Assembly (NCBI RefSeq): GCF_007655135.1
Contig: NC_045130.1
Location: 20,527,363-20,591,362 of the forward strand
From: Punica granatum
Lineage: Eukaryota > Streptophyta > Magnoliopsida > Myrtales > Lythraceae
Length of the DNA stretch: 64,000 nucleotides
Direction: 5' to 3'
Shown here: positions 1 through 11,917 of the stretch, piece by piece
How positions within the stretch are numbered: the stretch's first letter is position 1
How the letters are laid out: each line of letters begins with the position of its first letter
Program-made: the position numbers and the translations under genes
Notes under the pieces: generated by a model
Told to the model about the DNA's origin: nothing
The model's input: only the letters and a program-made list of their open reading frames with translations
Database searches by the model: none

Positions 1-1693
1 ATAAAATTGCTGGACGAGTCGGGCCGGGCCGTGACGGGCCGAACTGGGCCGGCTGAGCTGGACTGGGCCGCTGGAATTCAGACTGGGTCGAATGGGTCTC
101 TGGAATTTGGACTGGGCTGGGCCGCTGGACTAGGCTGACACTACTGGACCGGGCCGCTAGTTGGGCTGCTGGGATTCGAACTGGGCCGGATTAGGCAGCT
201 GGAATTTGAACTGGGCCGGATTGGGCTGTTCGTTTGGGCCACTGATGGACACGGGCTGGGCTGCTCGTGACAGGCCCGACGGGTAACGACGACGCCTGGG
301 AAGGAATGGCGGGCTCACCGGGGTTCCTGGACGTTGCGGCCAGGGCTACGAACGACGGGGACGTCAGAAGAGTCGAGTAGCTCCGAAGATTTGCTCCGAC
401 TATGGCTGGTACGGGCTGGGGAGCTCGGAGAGGATCATCGGCAGCGGCTTCCTAGCGCAAGCGCAACGGCACCGAGCTGTCCGGTTTTTTATTAGCGAGA
501 GCGAGCTGAGAGTTCGAGGCTGAGCCGAGGGCGAATGGGCGTGCCCGGTAGGCAAACTCCAGCTGAAGGTTTCACCGTTTTTTTCTTTTTGCTGAGCTGC
601 GGGTCGGTCTGCAAGGTTTTCGTGTGAGTTTTTTTGCGGGCAGAGGTCATGTCCACGGCCAGTTGTAGCGGAGGTTGATGCGTGAAGGAAAGGGTGAGCA
701 GTCGTGGCAAGTCGTGGCAGCGGGGAGGCCGCGGTCGCGGGTCGGCGTGCATCGCAGTGCATGGGCCGGCATGGACAGAGGAGAGGAAGGAAAGGACGGG
801 GAGTGACCAAGGGGAGAAGAGGAAAAAAAATCATTTCCGGCTAAGAACCAGCTGAGAGAAGGAGATGGAAGAGAGGTGTCAGCTATCGGAATGGAAGCTA
901 ATGGTTCGGAGATGTCTGAGCTGAGAGGAAGGGCTGTGTGGGAGTCGTGAGCTAGGGTCAGAGATGATGCGAGCTGACGATTTCGTTGGGGGGAGGATGA
1001 GTGAGCTGAGGGCGAGAGAGTTGAGGCCGTCCCCTTTGACCGGACCAGCTTAGGGTTTTTTTTGGGATGCCCTTAGGGTTTTTTTTGGGTTCCTCCATTG
1101 GGGTTTTTTTCGGGTTCCTGCCAGAAGAAGAAGGAAGAAGAGAGAGAAGAACCGAAGAAGGAGGAAGGGGGAAAAGGACAAAATTCGGGGAAGAAGGGAG
1201 GCAACGGTCAAGAGTTGACCGTTGCCTTTAATTTGTTTTTTTTTTCTTTTAAAAACGATCGGTCAGAGGCCGATCAGAGCTTCTGACCAATTTCTGACCG
1301 GCTCGTCCTTTTTGTCCTTTTTTGTTTTTTTTATGAATTCAACGCGCGTACAAATTAAAAATTTTGTCTTCTTGATTGGACATCGGAAAAATAATTCGAG
1401 ACCGCCATCGTGCTTAGAAAAATTCGTCGATGGATATTACGTGATAAAATTATTTTCAAATCTCAAATTTTGTCCCGGATTTTGAAAATTGACTTCGATG
1501 TACACGAAATTCGAAAACGTCCCAAATAGTATTATTTTTGAAAAATCATAAAATTGGTGTTAAATTAGGAAAATTTGCTATTTTCAAAAAGTTGTGAATA
1601 CTCAAGTAATTAATCGGAAATACTTCCCTCACCGGTGGCAAAAAAGACGAATCTGCCCCTCTGGAGCCGGTGGACCAAAATTGGGTGCTGACA
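1..1693 (-). repeat. Partial long LTR at window edge (Tat-like family)
   Basis: The right end reads GGTGCTGACA at 1684-1693, preceded by a 'ctggagccggtggaccaaaa' block. The same end closes the LTRs of the 13.7-kb element at 38815-52499. By that element's PBS/PPT this end is the U3 start, so the fragment is minus-oriented. Bases 1-290 are degenerate copies of an 'actgggccg' motif. Bases about 1110-1220 are a purine-rich tract. The other end lies outside the window. It appears to be inserted into the related LTR that resumes at 1694. No coding content recognised. Confidence 0.6.
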
Positions 1694-2963
1694 GAACTAG
1701 GTCCATATTTTGTGGAAAATTGGAAAAAGGATGGATATGAAATGGTCCTTAGTTGCTACGATATGGAGAAAGCCACTTTAAATCGGGGAAAAGCAAAGAA
1801 GAAGAGAAGAGGAGAGAGGGGGCCAGCTACCCTTGGAGTCGTGGGTCCCGCGGGTTAGCTTGGGAGTCGGGGAGGCTCGGGTCTCAGTCGGCTGTGCATT
1901 CGATTTTTGTGACTAGAATGGACGACTTGTTGTCAATGTCGGCAAAGAGGGGATTCCGAATCGTCCTTGGAGGCTTTGAAGTCACTCTTGATTGATTGGG
2001 GTTATGCTGAGTGAAGTTAACTGTTTATGTCGACTCCCCGCATGTTAGCTGTTCTGTGCTGGTCATTTTGATATGTTTTGCTGTCGGGGCAAAACAATCG
2101 ACTCCACGGCCTTGGATATAAATGGCAATTAGGGAACGACCAGGGAAGTTGCAATTATACTTCTCTAACTATTTACTGAGTGTCTCGTGGGGTCTAGAAC
2201 TCACTACATTCTTCGTTTGTGGATATCAGATCACGAAAGTTTGTCAGGCTGCGTTTGGGACCCTTTTGGAGCTACTATGCAGTCTGACCTAAAATGTTTT
2301 CCCTGGTCCTTGGGGTCACTAGGATCGGCCAAGCCTGACATCGGTTGTTAGCGTTTCGCCTACTGAGCCGATGGCTTAGGAACCTAGTTGGAAATGCCCT
2401 TTTTTCTGTTTGGAAGTCACTCGTGAGGTGAAGATGATTTTCAAATGGTAGTCTGAAGAGTGTTTCATGGTCCTGAGAACCCCTAGGACTAGACAGACCT
2501 GACCTCGGGCGCTCACGATTCGCCTGATGAATCGGTGACTCAGGAGCCTTGCTGGAAACCGTCTGCGATTATTCATAAGTGCTTCGGCTTAAGCAAATGA
2601 TTTGCGAAATGTGCTCGGATGAGCTCTTCATCTATTTGGCATTATGAAAGATTTTTAGAATCCCATATTGAATACATTTTAATAGCCCAGTCAGTCGGCA
2701 GTGAATAGCATTGTTGGAAGCTGTTTGTTAGCCCGAGATCACACGTTGTTCAGACTCTCTGATTGCTCATAAGGATCTGTGGGGAACTCTTGAGACTCTC
2801 TGCGTGGTTGCGCTCTAGTGTCATCTGGTTGACTCTATAGATTCGGTTATGAATAATAATCTGGGGTCTGCCAAGCCATCTTTTGTTATAGTTCTAGGAA
2901 GTTGTAGTCGGGAGCCCTGCTAATGGCCTCCAAGAGTTGGTGGACCAGAACGGGGTGCTGACA
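1694..2963 (-). repeat. Terminal fragment of a second long LTR
   Basis: This stretch aligns by eye with 29640-31079, the U3 part of the LTR at 26453-31079. Shared blocks include the 'gggtctc' region near 1880 and the end at 2928-2963 (guide phrase 'ggtggaccagaacggggtgc' then TGACA). It is read as the continuation of an LTR split by the element whose LTR ends at 1693. TSDs cannot be checked because the left parts are outside the window. Confidence 0.5.
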
Positions 2964-3513
2964 ATGTAAAAAATTCTAGGTTTATATTAGTGTATAAGGG
3001 ATACGAAGGGTCGATCTTTCAGAAGCTGAGAATTATGAACAGAAGGTCCTCATCAATCAAATGAAGAGTTCTCATGAGATTTCGTGGAATGAGTCTAAAT
3101 TATTAAATATATAGATAGATTGACTAGGTAGATTAATGTGGCCCAAACAAAAAAACAAAAAAAAAATATAGGAAGCTGAAACTCACAAAATCATCAACTA
3201 TGATCCTTCAAAGTTCAATCACGACCTATAGGAGGCCGACCCCACAATTAACTTACAAAATGTCATGAATTTGGTTACATATATTTTTTGGAAAAGTTAT
3301 TGGGTGATCATATCTTATCACATGTCGTGAAAAAATACCAATAAAATTGCATGAAACTTAACAATTGTTGCTAATCACTCGGATAATTGTCATAATTATT
3401 CTTCATTAAAAAGTTCTTATTTGTTTTTCCTTACTATGTCATTTTAGGTAGAATCATCTAAAAAATTCTCCTATTTATTGTGGAAATTCATCTTAACACG
3501 AATATAATTTTGA

Positions 3514-4660
3514 GTTAAATGCACTCTACCCCCAACCTATGAGGTGAGTTCGGATTTATCCCCCGATGTTCAAATTTTTTCGGACGGCTCCTATCTTATC
3601 AAAAAATAAGCAAGGTACCCCCTCAACCAGATTCTGATCAAAATTCCGTCCAAAAGATGACACATGTCACTCATATGTCATATTTATAAGGGTTAAATCG
3701 TTGATTGATTACTTCCAACTAAAAGAAAAACCAAAGAACAATTGAATTTGGGAATTAGAGCACGATCCGCCACCACCCGCTACCTTCCCCCCCCGACCAT
3801 TAATTGTTTTTCCGGGTCTTTGTTTGGATTGTAAGATAAGCTAGAGTAATTGCTTTCCCATTGCCGCGTTTCTGTCAGCAATTCTAATATTCCTCTATTG
3901 CACCCACTTGAAAAAAATGGGAATCTGCTATCGGATACGATATCATATTAGATGTTTCTCCAAATGCAAGTCCGCGTCGTCGCATTAATCAACAGAGATA
4001 CAATTATCAAATTTTATATAGTTCATAACTTGGATCGAGGAAATTCTCATAAGGACATTTGATGGTCAACACTAATGACACTGGCAAGAACTATATTTGT
4101 TGGCCTCTCAGCACAGCAAGTTAAAGACGCGTCCCTCCATCTAGTATCCAAACTTCCAACCTGCTTTTCAGTCATCCGGTATATCCAGCCAAAAAAGAAG
4201 CACAAACTATATATTATGTTGCGGGAAAATATCTTTGTGCGAGAGTTCTTAGAATATTAATTTTTGTTTACAATTTGACTGTGCATGTTACTCCCAATAA
4301 AACAAGTAAAAATATAGAATTAAATGCACTATGCCCTTAATTTATGCAGTGAATTTGGGTTTGCCCGAACTTCAATGTTCTGCGGAGTACTCTCCGAATT
4401 TACCAAATAATAAGCAAGATGCCCTTTCAACTAAATTCTGATCCAAATTCCGGTCAAATAATTGCACATCTCACTCAAATGTGATATTAAAAAGGATAAA
4501 CTCAGTAATTGATTACCGGCTACTAAAAGAAAAAGAAAAAAAAAATTGAATTTGGGAATAAGGGCACTATCTTCCTCCAACCGCTGCCTTCTTCCCCAAC
4601 CATTAATTGTTTTTTCGGGTTTTTTTTTGGGTTGTAAGATAAGATAGAGTAATATTTGTG
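3514..4660 (+). repeat. Dispersed direct repeat, two ~345-bp copies
   Basis: Copy 1 is about 3514-3860 and copy 2 about 4315-4660. Both run through 'gttaaatgcactctacccc'-like sequence, an 'aataagcaag' block, 'ttgaatttgggaat', 'accattaattgtttttc' and end near 'tgtaagataagctagagtaa'. They are diverged, with many substitutions, and in the same orientation about 800 bp apart. I could not identify terminal repeats or a TSD. They may be two old copies of one non-coding element or a segmental duplication. Confidence 0.6.
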
Positions 4661-7571
4661 ATCTATGACTATCTTTCTGTCCCCAACTTAATATTTGTGA
4701 TGGGTTAATAGCTATTTAGTTTGTGTTGTATGACTGGAAAATAAAAAAAGAATGAATGAAGCTAAGAATAGGTTTGGACTGAAAAAAGCCGCGTCCCACG
4801 CAGACACTATTAGGGATGTAAGCAAAAACCCGGGAAGCCGAAAGTACAATAAACCCAAATTTATCTGTTCTTAAAATTTAGCTTTTTCCACTTCCTAAAT
4901 GATTTCCGGGCGGTTTTCTAGTCTAAAGAAAACCAAACCAAAATAACGGTCCTCAACCAAAATAATCGAGTGGTACCCGAATCCAACTAATTTTTTTCTC
5001 ACTTAATATTCTTAATTTTTTAATTTGTGTGTCATACTTATTTGTTTCCGACTTATTATCTATTATGGCTAGAATGTTTAATCCTAATAATCAGAATGTT
5101 GAATTTGTTATTTGCTATATTGTTTTGAACTTTTTTTTGGGCATTTTATTTATATTTAATGAGAATATTTCATAATTGAATCTAAAAGTGTAAATGTTCT
5201 TTTATTGTATCTAAAGCTAAAAAAAAAATCACATGAAAAAATCGAAATGAGATGGTCGGTTTTCTTCAAATGATTTTTGGCCCTTTTTAATGCTAGAAGA
5301 ACCAATCTAGAAAACGTTGGGCCCAAAATTTATTCAAATAACTGAACTTACCCATTAGTTTCATTCTTAAACTATGTCTATCTATTTTTTTGAAAGGTTA
5401 TGAGATTATGAGGTGTTCATAGTCTCTTTTCACTTAAACTAATTCCTTTTTTGATGTCCGATTTGATCCTAGTCACAAGATGTTTGCCACGACTTTTTGA
5501 ATTCTTGTACCGTAGGTAAAATCTATACACTGAAAGTACAATTTATAGATGAGACTCACCAGTCTATTTTCCTTTGTCCCCTTAACGGATTTATTCTCTA
5601 CATGCATTGACCCATTGTCGTCACCGTCCCTACTCTGATTAGCCTTTTACGTACATATGCTTTGATATATAACAAACGAAGTGGAATGGAAAAATGCTCA
5701 CTTCTCTACTTAGCAACCAACCAATAAAGACCTTAACGTACCGCCTTTTTTCTTTCTTTTTTGCCTTAAAATCACAAATATATATTTATCTTTGTTCTTA
5801 GTATGCTTTTCCCCACAATTTTAGGAGGGGGATAGCTGGAACCGTTATATTCTCATCAGAAATTTTTCCCCTGACAAAGCAGAGTTGAAGCTGGAAAGGT
5901 TTTTTTTTTTTTTTTAAAAAATTCTTTTTAATTTAATGTAGTCTAAGAAAATCTATCATCAAATTTCCGATCATGCAAATAAATAGAAAAAGTCATGGAC
6001 GGCCACACCATAAATTCGTTCGTTTGTTTTTCTTTTTAAACATAATTTACGGCATCATAAATAATGATTAAACATGCTCTCTAGAAGGTCTAATCATCTT
6101 TTTTTCAGTAATTTCACGTAGGCACCATTCGGTCCTTTAACTGCTTTCCTTTTTCTCTTACTTTTTTGGCAGCGTAAGCTCAGCAAGCTTTTGCTATTTA
6201 AGGATAAAATAAAGTTGAAATATAACTATCTTTTCCGCTTAAACATAGACAAATTGGAAATTGAATGAAAAAAGAGCAATAATATTGAAATAAAAATATT
6301 ATAAAAGAATGGAATTACCGAGCAGTTAAATTAGAGTGAAATAAATGGTTCTAAGAAAAATTTATGATGGCTTAGTTCAGGAACAACTACATAGAGTCCT
6401 CTGAGGAAGGAATGCCATGTGACAAACATGACAAAGAAAGAAATGAATTAGATTGAAATAAATGATTATGATAGAATGAAATATAATGGCAACGGAGAAA
6501 AATTAATAAATCTTCTGCTGCTAAATTTGGGACTATTTATAAAGATGTGATCATATACATGCAAGGGAAAAATGCATATGCATTTTCTTGATTTTCTCTT
6601 TTTAAATTTATCAAAGTGATGAAATGAGCGTTTTTTTTTTAACATTTTTAACCGAATATCAATTCCATCAAATTGACGAAAAGAGATCACCCCAACTTGA
6701 TGTTCAATCCAAATCTCAAAACTGCCGTCAAATGAAAAATAGGGTGAAACAAAGGTACTCGTTTCTTTCCATTCCATTTCCTATGGCAAATTTGACGTCA
6801 TTGGAAGTTCCTCACTTCATACTATTACATTAATATTGACAAATTTACCCTATCCTTCACCCAAAAGCAACTTTTTGCATGTCGTTTAATTCATCCCATC
6901 TTTCACCGAAAAGAAAGCTATCTTTTCCGTGTAAACCGCTCACCCAATGTTGCAAGATTCTTAATTATATGGCACTATCGAAGTCTTTTCAAGCGCATAA
7001 GATACATGAAAAGAAAAATTTATAATTCTTTTTTTGATTATAAGGGAGATACATGAAATTAATAAAGAAAAAAGATAAAGAAAAATGAAGAGATATGAGA
7101 AATACCGTAATCGAGAATAAAACACATGAAATTGATGTTGACAAAAGAAAGGAAAGGACCCGTGACATTCAAAATTAAATTACCTGGACAAATCAAACCG
7201 CATGTACAATGACCCCATATCCTTAAAACTGAAAGAAAATAAAGTTTGAAAAATCACGAGGAACCCAAAGAAGAATTAACACTAAATTATATTTTATTGA
7301 TGTCTCTTTCTTTCTGTATACTCCTTTTTTCTTTGGCTGAACCGTTTGTGTAACCCAAGTCCATTAAAAGGGACAAAAATATCTGTCATTTCACATTTTA
7401 GACAAGTAAACGACGCATGGTTGAAAAGTTACAAACTCCTACGGCTTAATGATTTAGATTTTTTGTTTTCTTTTTCTTCTGAATATAAATGATTTAAAAT
7501 TGACCAATGAAAGGGAGGGAGAATTGATGAAGTGCTCAATTCTGTTGCTTGACATGTGGGCTTAATCAATC

Positions 7572-7789
7572 TTTGCTTTGGCTTTTGCAGGTACTAACCA
7601 GTGATTTCTAAAGATACATAATTATGAACGCCGATCATGAAAATCGTTGGCAGCATTAATATATGTGTCTTAAAATGGCTTTTGCTTTGGCTTTTGCATG
7701 TACAAACTAATGATTTCTAAAGATACATAATTATGAAAGCCGATCATGAAAATCGTCGGCAGCATTAATATATGTGTCTTAAAATGGCT
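7572..7789 (+). repeat. 109-bp tandem duplication
   Basis: Two adjacent copies, 7572-7680 and 7681-7789, both start 'tttgctttggcttttgca' and end 'cttaaaatggct'. They differ at only a few positions, so the duplication looks relatively recent. No reading frame is involved. Confidence 0.85.
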
Positions 7790-8289
7790 AATTGAGAGGA
7801 GTTTGGATTCTGAAATGAAGACGTCAGGCGCTCAATTTACTAGTGAATTCTTGTGACCCTATTTCATTCCTTTTTTCTCTAATTTTAAATGCATGAGTCT
7901 CTCTTTAAAAAAGATTTAAAAAAAGAAAAAAAAAAGAAAAAGAAAATGACATTAACGTGTTAGAGTCATTATTTGATCGATTGACCAAGTATAGAGCTCC
8001 AGAAGATTTGACATTTAGAAATCAAGAATATATGGAAGTTAGCCGGCGCTCTTGAAACGCAAATTATAGGTTGTGCTACTGCATTTAAAGGCGTCGCAAA
8101 GAAATCAGATTGGCAATTGATATATATAGCATCCAGTTGATCAGCAATATTGCACTTTTACTGGAAAAAAAGAAGAAGGTAATATTGCAATTTTTTATTC
8201 CATAAATTTAAACTATATATATTTTATTTTATATGATAATATCTTACAAAGAGCTAGTTAGCTAGTATTAACTAATATTCAAGCTGATG

Positions 8290-8740
8290 GCCTCACGAAC
8301 CAAAATTGGATAAAAAAGAAGGGTGCAGAGTAGAATCAACTAAACTCACTCGATAAGATAACTCGCTACGAGTAAGAAAAGTCGCTTTGATTCGCCACGC
8401 TCAATAATGAAAGATAAGAATCGGAATTTTCGCCACTAAATAAGTTTAGATAAGAAAATAGATGAAATGTTATAGGCAATTTCATTCAAGATATTCATCA
8501 ATAGGTGATTCTGAGATATCATCTTACAATGAGGTGAATAGCATATATATAGAGGATAGATACCTCCCTTGACTTTAGAATTGGAAACTGACATCTAAAC
8601 TCCTCTAGATTACTTTCCTAAAATAAAATAAGGAAACAATCTGAAATAGGAAACTTAAGACTAATGAAAAAAAGCTAATATATGAAATAATATCTAATTA
8701 AGAGAAACTATGTTATAGCAATATAGGAAACTTAATATCT
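8290..8740 (-). repeat. LTR-like promoter/leader remnant
   Basis: On the minus strand a TATA-like 'ctctatatatatgc' (plus about 8540-8556) is followed by 'tattcacctcattgtaag' and then 'atcttgaatgaaattgcc'. This order resembles the U3-R-U5 region of plant LTRs. It lies just 3' of the gag-like frame at 8743-9705 on the same strand, as a 3' LTR would. A matching 5' copy was not found, so this may be a truncated element. Confidence 0.35.
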
Positions 8741-8742
8741 AA

Positions 8743-9705
8743 TTAAGCTAAATTCTTGTTCCGGAATCTTTTAGAATGTGTGTTTAGACTCGGAAATTCT
8801 AATACGTGTTGGGCTGCAATCTGAAGCACATCATCCCCTCTCGATTGGAAAAAGACGCGTCCTCGAGTCTTCGTCAATCTTCTCCTAGTCTTCATGTTTG
8901 CGCTTCGGTGCTTTTTAGCTTGCCACTTAATGACCAACTTTTCAGTCGGAACTCTCTTTTGTAATTCTTCATAGATCGACTTCTTTTTGCTTCCTCGCCA
9001 ACCATCTCTTTGGCTGAATTGCTGCTGCTTTCTTGGTGGAGTTATATATGCTTTGGCTAACTTTGGCTTGATTGGACTTAACACCCCTAATAAATCTTCC
9101 ATGGCAATTTCTCTTTGAACTTCAATCTGGCGTGAATTTAAAATCAGTTCAGTCTGGACCTTCTCTGGAGAATTTGAAATTAGTTTCTCCCAAAGAATCT
9201 TGCCAATCGCTAAATCCTTCTTGATCAGAACATTATTATCTTGTGACGCTTGAGCTGCTTCAGTCTTGGACTCCACTTCTTCTTCTTTTAATTTGTCACC
9301 CTTCATCAGGAGAGGAAATAGCACAGCGGTGAACCTCTCGCCTGGTGACCAAGAGGTTCAAGTTCGATACCTAGTGGGACTACCCGTGCCCCTTTATTAA
9401 ATATTTAGGATTTCTATTTCAATACACTAGGCCCATGGGCCTTCCTTGTAATCGAAAAAAAAAATTTTGTCACCCTTCATAGAAGTTTCTTCAAGTTGTA
9501 CTTTTTCCTCAACATCAAAAATCGTAATATGAAAAGCATTTGTTTTTTCATTCTCAAGAGGATAGGTAGACTTCATGCAATCGTCTTCAGATTCATAGAC
9601 GCGTTCTTCATATCCTAAAGGAAAGAATCTGACATTTAAGAGTTGTTTCATACGCCTCCACGTAAATACCAAATCCCTTCCATCTTGAAGACGATTGTTT
9701 TGCAA
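8743..9705 (-). pseudogene. Degenerate retrotransposon gag-like frame, split by a SINE
   Basis: The 5' part (9705 to about 9481) encodes 'RRMKQLLNVRFFPLGYEERV', which resembles the C-terminal half of plant Ty3 gag domains (Trp-x-x-Met-Lys ... Arg-Phe ... Pro ... Tyr). The 3' part (9306 to 8743) is Lys/Glu-rich and ends with a 'GRVFFQSRGDDVL' stretch, similar to the short tail common at plant Ty3 polyprotein C-termini. If so, the element kept gag and the pol tail but lost protease to integrase. A 159-bp SINE interrupts the frame, and the codons around the TSD encode 'MKGDK' on both sides. Function is not established; a host-derived frame is possible. Confidence 0.4.
9307..9465 (+). mobile_element. 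tRNA-derived SINE with 15-bp TSD
   Basis: It contains a pol III box B-like 'GGTTCAAGTTCGATACC' and an upstream 'tagcacagcggtgaacctct' box A-like region. It ends in a short A-rich tail near 9455-9464. It is bracketed by the exact 15-bp direct repeat TTTGTCACCCTTCAT at 9292-9306 and 9466-9480. The sequence is too long and unfolded to be a functional tRNA. It inserted antisense into the gag-like frame. Confidence 0.85.
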
Positions 9706-10007
9706 TTTCTCCCACCGAGTAGAAGCTTTGCCCTTTAACCGATGATTTTGTTGGGATGTGAAATAAATAGAACATCTTGATTATGATCAATAGGCATTTT
9801 TTTGTATCCACTTGAATTGACTATGTGACTTGTTCTTCATAGTTAATAGAATATGCTACTTCTTATTTTAGATTACTGCTCATATCTTCTTATGTTTGGT
9901 TATTGGATGATAATATTTCACATGATAGCAATATAATTCTTTCATTACAATGCAAAGTCATGCCTTGTTGCTTACAATTCAAGTTCACAAACTCCTTACT
10001 TAACACG

Positions 10008-10214
10008 CTACCATATCTTAAGATAAACACCAACTAAGACTAAAATAATGAGGAAAATCAATATACCACATGCAATTTTCAGCATTTTGTTTTCATGTTT
10101 ATACATTTGAATTTTCTTCATCTTCTTCATGAGCTTATTATCTTCTCCATTTAAAGCTTGTTTCTCGGGGGATGTAAAAGAACCTCCAATCCAAGGTCTT
10201 GCAGTCTGCTGCAC
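10008..10214 (-). CDS. Uncharacterised 68-aa frame with C-terminal membrane segment
   Basis: I do not recognise this protein. The middle is Lys-rich ('KLMKKMKKIQMYKHENK'), followed by a strongly hydrophobic stretch at about residues 47-66 ('CGILIFLIILVLVGVYLK') that would span a membrane and leave almost no tail. It lies 5' of the gag-like frame on the same strand. It overlaps another short frame (10151-10447) in a different register, so it may be a shadow or an exon fragment. No start context decides it. Confidence 0.2.
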   Translation of the reverse strand: MQQTARPWIGGSFTSPEKQALNGEDNKLMKKMKKIQMYKHENKMLKIACGILIFLIILVLVGVYLKIW

Positions 10215-10493
10215 TTCAAACTGCTTCTCATTATCAACCCATTCAAAGTATCCACAGGTAAGATCACTTCTCTTTCATAAAGGACAACTAAGGAAACGCC
10301 TACCATAGTTTTGTTTCCTGGTAGATGTTTGCAACAGGAGCTTCCTTCCACCCCCACAAAGACTGACTGATTCCTCAACTGGTGAAGAAGTTGTGGACTT
10401 CTGGACATATTGCTTTGTTCCACTCCACTGGCTTCCCTCACCCCCATATCTATTGTGTTGATATCTGAAGCTCGATTGAATCTTTTGGATGTG

Positions 10494-10880
10494 TTAGTCT
10501 ATTTGTTCTCGATGCAACTTTTGGATATATCTATGTGTTTGTTTTGGTTGTAGCTTTTGGTTGAAGCTTTTGGATGTGTCTGTGTCGGTTGAAGCTTCCT
10601 GGATGTGTCTGTGCTTTTGGATCTGAAGCTCGGGTTGTTGTTCTGCTAATGCTTCTTCTTCTTCTTCTTCTTCTTCTTCTTCTTCTTCTCGGGTTGTTCT
10701 CGAGTCAGCTTCTTTGCTTTGTCTATGTTCTCTCTGCTTGTACTGTCTATGTTCTCTCTGCTTGTCCTGTCTCCGTTCGAACAAATGGGTTGTGCTTCTT
10801 GTTCTCTTTGTTTGTAGCTCAACACTCAGCAACTCTGGTATTTTGCAGATGGGATCAAAGTTGAATGTGGGGGTTCTCAA
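10494..10880 (-). CDS. Low-complexity Gln/Glu/Arg-rich frame, doubtful
   Basis: A 128-codon frame whose composition comes from local repeats. A (TTC)n microsatellite (10652-10690) gives a run of about a dozen Glu. A 24-bp tandem repeat (10721-10768) gives repeated 'REHRQYKQ'. No domain is visible. It may be the N-terminal low-complexity part of the decayed gag downstream, or simply open by composition. The plus strand is also open here, which weakens the coding case. Confidence 0.15.
   Translation of the reverse strand: MRTPTFNFDPICKIPELLSVELQTKRTRSTTHLFERRQDKQREHRQYKQREHRQSKEADSRTTREEEEEEEEEEEEALAEQQPELQIQKHRHIQEASTDTDTSKSFNQKLQPKQTHRYIQKLHREQID
10652..10690. repeat. (TTC)n microsatellite
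   Basis: About 12 uninterrupted TTC/CTT units. Confidence 0.95.
10721..10768. repeat. 24-bp tandem duplication
   Basis: 'gtctatgttctctctgcttg' starts at 10721 and again at 10745. Confidence 0.85.
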
Positions 10881-11917
10881 TTTATTCTGCAGATGGGATC
10901 AATCTAATGAAAATCAAATGCATGAAACAACGGCGTCAAGGAAATAAACTAAAATGCATGGCATCCAATGTAACATGAAACTTCGAGCTAAGCAAAGTTG
11001 CTGGTTAGAAATTTGCCTTCTTTTTCTTCTTTCTTGAAGGACAGAGGACAAGTCAATCACAATAAAACTAATCACTGATCACAGTCAAACGAGAAACATG
11101 CCACCATCTCGCTTTCCCTTGTTGTTAGCAAGCAAGGATGTAGTCAGAATTAAATTCCACAGCACCAACAACTAATAGAGGAAGATGGCTGCTTCAGATC
11201 TCTCTTTCTTCCTTTCTTTGTCTCTTTGTCTCTCTCTTTTTAGTATAAGTAGACGGATAGACAGACTCCATAGGAGATGAACCTTTTGGAGAATGATGAA
11301 TGAGTGAAGTCACTTGAGATCTGACTGCTGGTTGAATTGAGAAATGAACAAACAAACAAGCTCTGTTACATTTCTGATGGAGTTGGGCTGATGATAAGCA
11401 GTGGATTGGATTAGAGAGCGAGAGAAAGGAAGAGCAGAGACTAGAGAGAGAGATTGGCGATGGTAATGAAGATAAAGAAAGGGAAACTGAGCTGAATAAT
11501 TGATTGAATGAGCTGTTTCTCTTCCTTGGAAGCAGGTCAGGTGAGTATACGCCTGAAGTGATCGAGGAAAAGAGTATACGCCTTACCTCCCGATTCTCCT
11601 GCTACTGTTCTGGCTCCTCGAGAGGAAAGAAAGTTTTTTTGCTGTTTTTACGTTCTTCTCTTGTCGGGTTTTAAGGTTTCCTACTGAAAACTGGGGAAGG
11701 GGAAGGGAGGAAGGCTTGACATGGAGGTACACACTCACTGTGCCAATTAACGGCCATGAAAGGCATGTTTTGTCAAGAACCTGCCGTTTATTCAAACGGA
11801 AAGATTAATTGGTTCTAGCCTTTGAAACGTTCGGACTAATTAGTACAGAGGATGTATTTCAAGGATGAATTTGCCTTGGGGTGTATATTTCAGGGACTAA
11901 ATTGTCAATTTTGATGT
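10881..11917. other. Non-coding flank, nothing recognised
   Basis: Pyrimidine-rich and purine-rich simple stretches (11190-11240, 11400-11480). I see no gene or mobile-element end before the TSD at 11913. Confidence 0.5.

Larger units (their letters stand above)
2964..8280. other. AT-rich intergenic DNA, no gene seen
   Basis: Long poly-A/poly-T tracts and short reading frames without recognisable domains. It holds a dispersed duplication (3514-3860 and 4315-4660) and a tandem duplication (7572-7789), listed separately. I see no coding region, tRNA or clear transposon ends here. Confidence 0.6.

Noticed and set aside
400..834. 144-codon minus-strand frame at window start
   Set aside because: Proline/serine-rich low-complexity translation of GC-rich LTR sequence, overlapping another open frame. 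No domain.
9323..9390. tRNA gene suggested by a box B-like sequence
   Set aside because: No cloverleaf can be drawn, and the sequence has an A-rich tail and a 15-bp TSD, so it is a SINE.
10494..10880. Glu-run protein as a real nuclear acidic protein
   Set aside because: The run is a (TTC)n microsatellite, and the rest is a 24-bp tandem repeat and low complexity. Kept only as a doubtful frame.
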